Shown piece by piece: positions 1 through 6,026 of a stretch of DNA of 64,000 nucleotides; position 1 is the stretch's first letter; each line of letters starts with the position of its first letter. The notes beneath the pieces were generated by a model. That model had not been told where the DNA came from. It saw nothing but the letters and a program-made list of their open reading frames with translations, and did not search any database. The stretch comes from Alphaproteobacteria bacterium. GTDB taxonomy: Bacteria; Pseudomonadota; Alphaproteobacteria; Sphingomonadales; Sphingomonadaceae. The position numbers and the translations under genes were made by a program. Location of the stretch: positions 1 to 64,000 of the forward strand of contig JAUIIG010000006.1 of assembly GCA_030431875.1 (NCBI GenBank), read 5' to 3'.

Positions 1-28
1 CGGTCGCAGCGTTTAAGGGGGCAGCCCC

Positions 29-598
29 ATGCAGCTTTGGGTAGGCCTGGGAAATCCCGGACCCAAATACGCCATGCACCGGCACAATGTCGGCTTCATG
101 GCCTGCGACCTGCTGGCCGACATGTACGATTTCGGCCCGGTGCAGAAGAAGTTCCAGGGCTGGCTGCAGGAAGGCCGCATTGGTGGCGAAAAGGTCCTGC
201 TGCTGAAACCCGCCACCTTCATGAACGAAAGTGGCCGCAGCGTTGCCGAGGCCCTGCGCTTCTACAAGCTGCCAATCGAGGCGCTGACCGTCTTTCACGA
301 CGAGCTGGACCTCGCCCCGTTCAAGGTGAAGGTGAAGACCGGCGGTGGCACTGCGGGCCACAATGGCCTGCGTTCCATCGACCAGCACCTTGGTCCCGAC
401 TTCCGGCGCGTGCGCATCGGCATCGGTCACCCCGGCCACAAGGACCGTGTCCACGGCTATGTCCTCGGCAACTTCGCCAAGGCGGAAATGGACGAGCTGA
501 TACAAATGCTGGGTGCCATCGGCAGTGCGGCTGATTGGCTGGCAGCGGGAGACGATCCGCGCTTCATGAGTGAATACGCACTGTCCATGCAGTCCTGA
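29..598 (+). CDS. pth: Peptidyl-tRNA hydrolase
   Basis: Cytoplasmic esterase that releases tRNA from peptidyl-tRNA dropped by ribosomes. The 189-residue product has the usual family length. It opens with the family signature WVGLGNPGPKYAMHRHNVGF. The catalytic residues can be placed: H19 in HRHN, N66 in FMNESG, D91 in FHDELDL and H111/N112 in GHNGL. The ATG is preceded by a purine-rich AAGGGGGC Shine-Dalgarno. Just upstream, a frame reading G-R-S-V-stop closes at base 16; in many proteobacteria rplY sits there, but too little is in the window to name it. The next gene has its own sigma-54 promoter, so pth is probably the last gene of its unit. Confidence 0.97.
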   Translation: MQLWVGLGNPGPKYAMHRHNVGFMACDLLADMYDFGPVQKKFQGWLQEGRIGGEKVLLLKPATFMNESGRSVAEALRFYKLPIEALTVFHDELDLAPFKVKVKTGGGTAGHNGLRSIDQHLGPDFRRVRIGIGHPGHKDRVHGYVLGNFAKAEMDELIQMLGAIGSAADWLAAGDDPRFMSEYALSMQS

Positions 599-653
599 TT
601 TCCGCTCACGCGAGGCAAGTCGGGGAATCGTCGAAATTTTTTACATAACAGCG

Positions 654-668
654 CGGCAATAATTGCCG
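654..668. promoter_or_regulatory. 15-nt inverted repeat upstream of the sigma-54 promoter
   Basis: CGGCAATaATTGCCG is a perfect 7+7 inverted repeat around one central base. It is centred about 65 bases upstream of the start point predicted from the sigma-54 promoter at 700-714. Enhancer-binding proteins of RpoN promoters use dyad sites of this size, so an activator site is plausible. The binding protein is unknown. Confidence 0.4.
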
Positions 669-699
669 TTAACCATTGTCTCCCCCGTAATACTTCGAT

Positions 700-714
700 T
701 GGCACGGTGTTTGC
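700..714 (+). promoter_or_regulatory. Sigma-54 (RpoN) promoter
   Basis: TGGCACG-GTGT-TTGC matches the consensus TGGCACG-N4-TTGC exactly, with the invariant GG at 701-702 and GC at 713-714. The spacing is correct for RpoN, and the start point would fall near base 726. That leaves a leader of about 30 bases containing CAGGGGAG ahead of the ATG at 755. PEP-CTERM genes in other bacteria are known to be controlled by RpoN with the PrsK/PrsR two-component pair, which fits the downstream gene. Confidence 0.85.
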
Positions 715-754
715 GTTGTTCGGGCTTAACCGTTCAACAGGGGAGCATCGGCTC

Positions 755-1066
755 ATGAAACGTAAGATTACCGCAGTCGCGATCTCGCTGGCAGCACTCG
801 GCATGGCTGCGCCGGCAAGCGCAACCTGGAGCTGGGGTGGCTGGGGCCACTCGCACTACTGTGGCTGTGGCCACACCACCTGCACCGGCAGTTCGGGTGG
901 CACGACCACCGGCGGCACGACGACCGGCGGCACCACCACGGGCGGTACCACCACGGGTGGCAGCAGCGGCGGCACTTCGGTTCCGGAACCCGGCGCACTT
1001 GGCCTGCTGGCTGCAGCCGCACTCGGCCTGGGCATCGCCCGTCGCCGTCGTCGCGGCGAAGACTGA
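755..1066 (+). CDS. Small PEP-CTERM sorting-signal protein
   Basis: A 103-residue secreted protein. An N-terminal signal peptide (about residues 1-24, ending PASA) is followed by a short Trp/His/Cys-rich stretch (WSWGGWGHSHYCGCGH). Four GGTTT repeats and a C-terminal PEP-CTERM tripartite signal follow: VPEPG, a hydrophobic helix (LGLLAAAALGLGIA) and an Arg cluster (RRRRR). Such proteins are processed by an exosortase and linked to exopolysaccharide or the outer surface. The exosortase is not in this window. The ATG at 755 has the SD GGGGAG and the signal peptide begins right there; an in-frame start at 707 lies inside the promoter and is rejected. The mature function is unknown. Confidence 0.85.
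   Translation: MKRKITAVAISLAALGMAAPASATWSWGGWGHSHYCGCGHTTCTGSSGGTTTGGTTTGGTTTGGTTTGGSSGGTSVPEPGALGLLAAAALGLGIARRRRRGED
896..955 (+). repeat. Four 15-bp tandem repeats coding for GGTTT
   Basis: Four consecutive 15-base units (896-910, 911-925, 926-940, 941-955) each encode Gly-Gly-Thr-Thr-Thr and differ mainly at third positions. A further Gly-Gly follows. The low-complexity linker separates the Cys/His-rich head of the PEP-CTERM protein from its sorting signal and could vary in copy number between strains. Confidence 0.85.
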
Positions 1067-1085
1067 TACCCCAATCAAGCTGAAT

Positions 1086-1114
1086 GACCTACGGGGCCGC
1101 GCGCTCCGCAGGTC
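1086..1114. terminator. Hairpin between convergent genes
   Basis: GACCT-A-CGG (1086-1094) pairs with CCG-C-AGGTC (1106-1114) with one A/C mismatch and an 11-base loop, followed by GTTTGCTGT. It lies 20 bases after the PEP-CTERM gene and just before the stop of the convergent lipoprotein gene. It is probably a weak terminator because there is no long U tract. Confidence 0.4.
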
Positions 1115-1123
1115 GTTTGCTGT

Positions 1124-2137
1124 CTAGCTGGTCGCCTCGATGGCGGCTTGCACGCGTCGGGCCTCTTCGTCGCCGGGGAAGCGCGCCAGGATCGGCGCCA
1201 CGATGGCCCGGGCAGTCTCGACCTGCCCCAACTGCAGCAGCGACTCTGCATAGAGCAACCGCGCGGCGGCATGGTCCGCCAGTTCTGGCTCGTGCGCCTG
1301 CAAACGCTCGCGCACGGCGCCCCAGCGGCCATCCCAGGCATCGACACGTGCCTGCTGGTAGACGAATTCGGGGTCCAGCGGCCGCGTCTGTGCGCCATAG
1401 GCGATCAGGTGGCGCGTGATGTCGGCCTGCCCTGCCCGTTCAGACGCAGCAATGCCGGCGATCAAGGCCGGGCGGTCCATGGGCACCTTCTCGATAATTC
1501 GCAGGTAGTTCGACAACGCCCGCACATGGTCGCCGCGCGCCTCTGCCACGCGGGCGCTGACATAAAGTGTTTCGACCCGGTCAGCCGCCAGCGCCTGTGC
1601 CAGCGATACTGCCGCCTCGGCAGCGGCAAGGTCCCCGCGAGCGAGGTGGAAGCTGGCTTCGGCGGTGTAGAGCTTGGTCTTGTCTCCCTCGGCCTGGTGG
1701 CCGCTTGCGAAGGCTTCGCGTGCCGCTGCGTCGTCACCTTCCTGTACCGCGGCCAGTGCCAACAGGCGCCAGGCTTCAGCCGAGCGACGGTCACCCACCA
1801 GCTCGCGGGCAGCTGCGGGATTGCCGACCTGCAATTGTCCCTCGGCGGCGAGCAGGGCTTCATCCTGCGCTTCACCGCCGGCCCGATCTATCCGTTCGAG
1901 CACTCCGGCAACTTCACCACCCTGCCCCATGGCCAGTTGCGCCCGCGCCAGCAGTTCCAGCGCGGCCACGTCCTCCGGATCATCCTCAAGCGCTGCAAGG
2001 GCAAGGTCGCGCGCGGCGATGTAGTCCTCTGCCGCGAAGGCCTCCTGCGCAGCTTCCAGCGCGTCATCGCCAAGGAGCGAACACCCGCCAAGGCTGACCA
2101 GCAAGGCCAACGCCATCAAGGAACGCGGCGGCTTCAC
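1124..2137 (-). CDS. TPR-repeat lipoprotein (paralog B)
   Basis: A 337-residue lipoprotein. A short signal sequence ends in a lipobox (VSLGGC, Cys at about 19), followed by tetratricopeptide-like helical pairs (for example AFAAEDYIAARDLALAALE and SNYLRIIEKVPMDRPALIAG). It is a scaffold or assembly-type protein on the periplasmic face of a membrane; no enzyme motif is seen. Its GTG start lies 3 bases after the stop of the upstream gene at 2141-3160, so the two are cotranscribed and probably translationally coupled. The C-terminal parts of the two are clearly related (DGRWGAVRERLQA here, DGEWGEVRNVLQA there), which indicates tandem duplication. They resemble in architecture, but are far shorter than, the PEP-CTERM-associated TPR lipoprotein PrsT. 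Confidence 0.8.
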   Translation of the reverse strand: MKPPRSLMALALLVSLGGCSLLGDDALEAAQEAFAAEDYIAARDLALAALEDDPEDVAALELLARAQLAMGQGGEVAGVLERIDRAGGEAQDEALLAAEGQLQVGNPAAARELVGDRRSAEAWRLLALAAVQEGDDAAAREAFASGHQAEGDKTKLYTAEASFHLARGDLAAAEAAVSLAQALAADRVETLYVSARVAEARGDHVRALSNYLRIIEKVPMDRPALIAGIAASERAGQADITRHLIAYGAQTRPLDPEFVYQQARVDAWDGRWGAVRERLQAHEPELADHAAARLLYAESLLQLGQVETARAIVAPILARFPGDEEARRVQAAIEATS

Positions 2138-2140
2138 CGG

Positions 2141-3160
2141 TCAGCCCGCGCTGGCAGCCTGCTCGGCGCGTGCCAGCAGGCCTTCAATCTCGGGATTGCC
2201 GGGAATTTGCCGGTTGAGCGCGTTGAGGCGCGGCAAGGCCTGCTCGGGCAGGTCCAGTTCCACCAATGCCCGGGCATAGAGCAACTGGCGCCGCGGATCA
2301 TTGGTGTCGGCGTCTGCCTGCAGCACGTTGCGGACTTCGCCCCACTCGCCATCTTCGGCCAGCAAGCGCGCCTGCAGGAAAGTGACTTCGGGATCGCCGG
2401 GGAACCGGTTGGCAGCTTCCTCGATCAGGGGGCGGATCTCGTCGACCCGGCCGGAGTCGCCCATGGAGCCGATACGCCCGAGCATGGCAGCTCGCGATTC
2501 CGGCCAAACGGACTGCGCGGTTTCGTAGAGCGCCAGAGCTTCGTCGAATTCGCCAGTGTCCTGGTGAATCATGGCGGCTGCAACCAACGGGTCGAGGCCT
2601 TGCGGATCAAGGGCCAGCGCCTGCTGTGCCAGCTGCATTCCGCGTTCGCTATCGCCCTGCAGGTGCACGAAGCGGGCATAGTCCGCCAGCAAGCGGGACC
2701 GGTCACCCGGTGCCTGTTGGCCGCGCGCAAAAGTCTGCTCCGCCAAGTCTACGCCGCCCTGCCGCAAGTGCGCCAGTGCCGCCACGCGCAAGCCTTCGGC
2801 AGTGCCCAGCGATTCCCCGGCTGCAAGTGCGCCCTCGAACTCGCCCTGCAGCAGCATGGCTTCCGCCAGCAGCAAGGTGAAATCGTCCGGTGTCGTGCCC
2901 GTGGCTTCAAGCCGTTCCAGCATGGCATGCGCCCCTGCCCCGTCGCCCAGCTGCAACTGGGTGCGTGCCATCAGCTCCAGGACCTGCGGATCGGAGGCAT
3001 CTTCCTGCAGCAGGGTGCCAAGGTCCAGACGGGCCTCGCTGTAACGGTGCTCCGCCATGGCCTGTTCGGCGCGGTCGAGGCGTTCTTCGGGCGACATGCC
3101 GCAGGCTGCCAAGGCCAGGGCAAGTGCGGTCGTGACGAAAGTTCGGACAGGATGTTTCAT
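2141..3160 (-). CDS. TPR-repeat lipoprotein (paralog A)
   Basis: A 339-residue lipoprotein with signal peptide MKHPVRTFVTTALALALAAC. The lipobox ALAAC places the lipidated Cys at residue 20. The rest is a string of TPR-like repeats (EQAMAEHRYSEARLDLGTLL, AQQALALDPQGLDPLVAAAM and others). It is the first gene of a two-gene unit with its paralog downstream. The substrate or partner is unknown. The neighbouring PEP-CTERM gene makes a surface or polysaccharide context possible, but that is inference. The ATG start gives an ideal type II signal peptide. Confidence 0.8.
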   Translation of the reverse strand: MKHPVRTFVTTALALALAACGMSPEERLDRAEQAMAEHRYSEARLDLGTLLQEDASDPQVLELMARTQLQLGDGAGAHAMLERLEATGTTPDDFTLLLAEAMLLQGEFEGALAAGESLGTAEGLRVAALAHLRQGGVDLAEQTFARGQQAPGDRSRLLADYARFVHLQGDSERGMQLAQQALALDPQGLDPLVAAAMIHQDTGEFDEALALYETAQSVWPESRAAMLGRIGSMGDSGRVDEIRPLIEEAANRFPGDPEVTFLQARLLAEDGEWGEVRNVLQADADTNDPRRQLLYARALVELDLPEQALPRLNALNRQIPGNPEIEGLLARAEQAASAG

Positions 3161-3290
3161 GCGCGCGGCGCTAGCAAATCGAGGTTGAAAAGCCGTTTAC
3201 CCCGTCAAACGCCCGCCAAGCTGGCATTTCCCGCAGACGGCGGCTAAGGCGCGCGCAACATCTGTCCATTCATTCGAAGGCATTAGACCC

Positions 3291-4391
3291 ATGGGATTCC
3301 GCTGCGGGATCGTCGGCCTGCCCAATGTCGGCAAGTCGACCTTGTTCAACGCTCTTACCGAAACGCAGGCCGCCGAGGCCGCGAACTATCCGTTCTGCAC
3401 GATCGAGCCCAATGTCGGTGCGGTATCCGTGCCCGATCCACGGCTTGACCAGATCGCCAAGATCGCCGGCAGTGCGAAGATCATCCACACCCAGCTCAGC
3501 TTCGTGGACATCGCGGGCCTGGTCAAAGGCGCCAGTTCGGGTGAAGGCCTGGGCAACCAGTTCCTCGGCAACATCCGCGAAGTGGATGCCATCGTCCATG
3601 TGCTGCGGTGTTTCGAGGACGACGACATCCAGCACGTCGCCAACAAGGTGGATCCCATTGCGGACGCTGAAGTGGTGGAGACCGAGCTGATGCTGGCGGA
3701 CCTCGAAAGCCTCGAAAAGCGGGTCGAGAATGCCAAGCGCCGCGCCACGGCCAACGACAAGGAAGCCAAGGTACTTGCTAGCGTACTGGGCCAGGCGCTC
3801 GACCTGCTGCGCGATGGCAAGCCCGCGCGCCTCACCGAACCCAAGGACGACGAGGAAGCCCGCGTCTTCGCCCAGGCCCAGCTGCTGACGGCCAAACCGG
3901 TGCTCTACGTCTGCAACGTCGGCGAGGAAGAAGCTGCCACCGGCAATGCCCTGTCGGAAATGGTCTTCGCCAAGGCCGCTGCCGAAGGTGCCGAAGCCGT
4001 GGTAGTCTCCGCTGCCATCGAGAGCGAACTGGTGGCCATGCCCGCGGAAGACCGGGTCGAGTTCCTCAACGAACTGGGGCTGGAGGAAAGCGGCCTCGCC
4101 CGCGTGATCCGCGCCGGGTACAAGCTGCTTGGCCTGAAGACCTTCTTCACCTGCGGCCCCAAGGAAGCGCGCGCATGGACCACGCCTGCCGATGCCAAGG
4201 CTCCGCAGGCAGCCGGTGAGATCCACAGCGATTTCGAGAAGGGCTTCATCCGCGCTGAGACCATTGCCTTTGACGACTACGTTGCGCTGGGCGGTGAAAG
4301 CGGCGCGCGCGAGGCGGGCAAGTTGCGGCAGGAAGGCAAGCAGTACCTTGTCCAGGACGGCGACGTCATGCTGTTCAAGTTCAACGTCTGA
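3291..4391 (+). CDS. ychF: Redox-regulated ATPase YchF (Obg-like)
   Basis: A 366-residue universally conserved P-loop protein of the Obg family that prefers ATP over GTP and associates with ribosomes. The Walker A GLPNVGKST is at residues 9-17. G2 and switch sequence (NYPFCTIEPNVG), G3 (FVDIAGLVKGAS) and a C-terminal TGS domain (FFTCGPKEARAWT ... QEGKQYLVQDGDVMLFKFNV) are all present. The length equals that of E. coli YchF (363). It is followed by a strong bidirectional terminator. In many proteobacteria ychF follows pth directly; here the PEP-CTERM and lipoprotein genes lie between them. Confidence 0.97.
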   Translation: MGFRCGIVGLPNVGKSTLFNALTETQAAEAANYPFCTIEPNVGAVSVPDPRLDQIAKIAGSAKIIHTQLSFVDIAGLVKGASSGEGLGNQFLGNIREVDAIVHVLRCFEDDDIQHVANKVDPIADAEVVETELMLADLESLEKRVENAKRRATANDKEAKVLASVLGQALDLLRDGKPARLTEPKDDEEARVFAQAQLLTAKPVLYVCNVGEEEAATGNALSEMVFAKAAAEGAEAVVVSAAIESELVAMPAEDRVEFLNELGLEESGLARVIRAGYKLLGLKTFFTCGPKEARAWTTPADAKAPQAAGEIHSDFEKGFIRAETIAFDDYVALGGESGAREAGKLRQEGKQYLVQDGDVMLFKFNV

Positions 4392-4418
4392 CCAGGCGCA
4401 GCACCCGATCCAAAAGCA

Positions 4419-4456
4419 AAGCGGCGCGGAAACCGGAGTTCCCGCGCCGCTTTTTT
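4419..4456. terminator. Rho-independent terminator, probably bidirectional
   Basis: AAGCGGCGCGG (4419-4429) pairs perfectly with CCGCGCCGCTT (4442-4452), with a 12-base loop, and the + strand ends in six T (4451-4456). The complementary A-rich flank gives a T-rich tail on the other strand too. It therefore serves ychF (+) and the convergent TPR gene (-). Confidence 0.92.
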
Positions 4457-4479
4457 GCGTCAGCTGGTGTGGCTGGCCG

Positions 4480-5742
4480 TTACATGCCGCCCATCTGCTG
4501 CTGGGCGTAGGCGACCCACATGCGGGCAACCGGGGCACGCTGACCGTTGACGAGGCCGAAGGTCTCGATCGCGGCGGCGTAGTTGCCCTGCTCCGTCTGG
4601 GTGATGCCGATGCGGGTGTTCGCCGTGTCGGCATCATAGCCGCGCTCCAGCGCCAGCTTGTACATGGTTTCCGCCTGGGCGAAGTCGCTCAGCGAGTAGA
4701 GCACGTCACCGGCACCCAGTGCGTCAAGCGCGTCGCCGCTCTGGCCGTCGGCGACGATGCGGTCGATACCATTGCGGTCCTGCGGGGCGCGCTGGTCAGC
4801 AATGCCCTTCACTTCGACATAGTAGGGATCGTCGGCTTCGAACACGCCGTTGTCGAGGCCCATGGCCAGCACCATCTGCACTTCGTTCGACATCACACGC
4901 GGATCGAGGTCTTCGATGTAGCGGACATATTCCGAACGATCGACCATGGCATTGTTGAGGCGCATCAGGCGGGCGAGGTCAACGCGGGCATCATCGGGCA
5001 GCTCGTAGAGCTGGTTGAGGATGCGCAGGGCGTTTTCCCAGTTGCGCTGGGTCGGGTGGTGCTGGATCAGCTTCTCCGCCAGGTTCAGCGCCTGGTCGGT
5101 CAGGTCGTAATCGTACGACGCCTGCAGCGCATTCAGGATCCAGTCCTGCGGCACCGGAGTGCCTGAGGCTTCCGCCTCGGCGACTGCGCCGGTCAGGTAC
5201 TGCACGGCAGCAGTGGCGTTGTCTTCGCGCATGTAAGTTTCGCCGATCAGCACCGTCAGGTCGCTGCCTTCGGGGCTGTAACCCATCGACTTGGTGATCT
5301 CGAACTGCTCACGGGCGGCGGCATAGTCGTCGTCCTGGAAGGCCAGACTGCCGACGAACCAGTGGAACTGGCCCTGCTGTTCAACCGGGACCAGCCCGCT
5401 TTCGAGCATCATCTCGAGGCCCTGGCGCTGCAGTGCCGGGTCCGACATGTTGTTGCCGATGTTGAGGATCAGGTTGCCTGCCAGCTGGCGGTCGTTCGGG
5501 TTCTCGATCGCGGCAATCATCTGCGGGATGGCAGCGCGCGCACCTTCGAAGTTCGGCGGCGTCGCGTTCACCATTTCAGCCAGCGGCTGGTAGACTTCGG
5601 CAAACCCGCGCGAGTTCTGCGCATAGGCAGCTTCCGAAGTGAAAGCGGTCGAGCCCACGGCGGCACCGCCGGCAAGGGCGATGGCAAGGGCGAAACTGGC
5701 AACCGCGCTGCGCACGGTCTTGCGGCGAGTGGAACGGAACAT
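4480..5742 (-). CDS. Exported TPR-containing protein
   Basis: A 420-residue protein whose signal peptide starts at the ATG at 5742 (MFRSTRRKTVRSAVASFALA... ending EAAYAQ). That start has the SD AGGAGAG 7-8 bases upstream; longer in-frame starts are rejected. The body is all-helical with TPR-like units (FQDDDYAAAREQFEITKSMG, SDFAQAETMYKLALERGYDA, EQGNYAAAIETFGLVNG). It is a periplasmic protein of unknown function, of a type common in sphingomonads, and ends in a Gln/Met-rich tail. It is transcribed divergently from gyrA across a 284-base spacer. Confidence 0.75.
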   Translation of the reverse strand: MFRSTRRKTVRSAVASFALAIALAGGAAVGSTAFTSEAAYAQNSRGFAEVYQPLAEMVNATPPNFEGARAAIPQMIAAIENPNDRQLAGNLILNIGNNMSDPALQRQGLEMMLESGLVPVEQQGQFHWFVGSLAFQDDDYAAAREQFEITKSMGYSPEGSDLTVLIGETYMREDNATAAVQYLTGAVAEAEASGTPVPQDWILNALQASYDYDLTDQALNLAEKLIQHHPTQRNWENALRILNQLYELPDDARVDLARLMRLNNAMVDRSEYVRYIEDLDPRVMSNEVQMVLAMGLDNGVFEADDPYYVEVKGIADQRAPQDRNGIDRIVADGQSGDALDALGAGDVLYSLSDFAQAETMYKLALERGYDADTANTRIGITQTEQGNYAAAIETFGLVNGQRAPVARMWVAYAQQQMGGM

Positions 5743-5923
5743 TGTGGTATTCTCTCCTGGTAGACCCTGGTCAGGCGGCCTTTTTGGCTGCCCGTCTTTT
5801 CCGGTTGTGGGCTCCTTGCACAGAGCCGTCCGGAATTGCAAACATGTCCTAGTCAAAGCGCGCTGAATGGTGATTTAACGCCGGTTGGACCGCAAATTCA
5901 GGAAAGTGCTGCGCAAGTGTGGA

Positions 5924-5948
5924 AAAAGGCCGGATTCATGGGCCTTTT
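5924..5948. promoter_or_regulatory. AAAAGGCC hairpin in the TPR/gyrA divergent spacer
   Basis: AAAAGGCC (5924-5931) and GGCCTTTT (5941-5948) form a perfect 8-bp stem with a 9-base loop. It sits about 80 bases ahead of the gyrA start and between two divergent genes, where a terminator is not needed. It could be an attenuator in the gyrA leader, a boundary terminator or a dyad protein site. The rest of the 5743-6026 spacer shows no clear signal to me. Confidence 0.35.
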
Positions 5949-6026
5949 GCAGCGCCTTCTATGGTGAAACACGGCCCCAATCCCTACATTTCAGGCCTGC
6001 AATAACGACATTGGATCACATTTTTC

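Noticed and set aside
718-735. GTTC...GTTC upstream of the PEP-CTERM gene as an SOS box
   Set aside because: The spacer is 10 bases, not 7, so it is not a LexA operator.
1148-3247. 699-codon plus-strand open frame opposite the two TPR lipoproteins
   Set aside because: Antisense shadow of GC-rich coding sequence; no SD, no recognisable domain, and the minus-strand genes have lipoboxes and TPR repeats.
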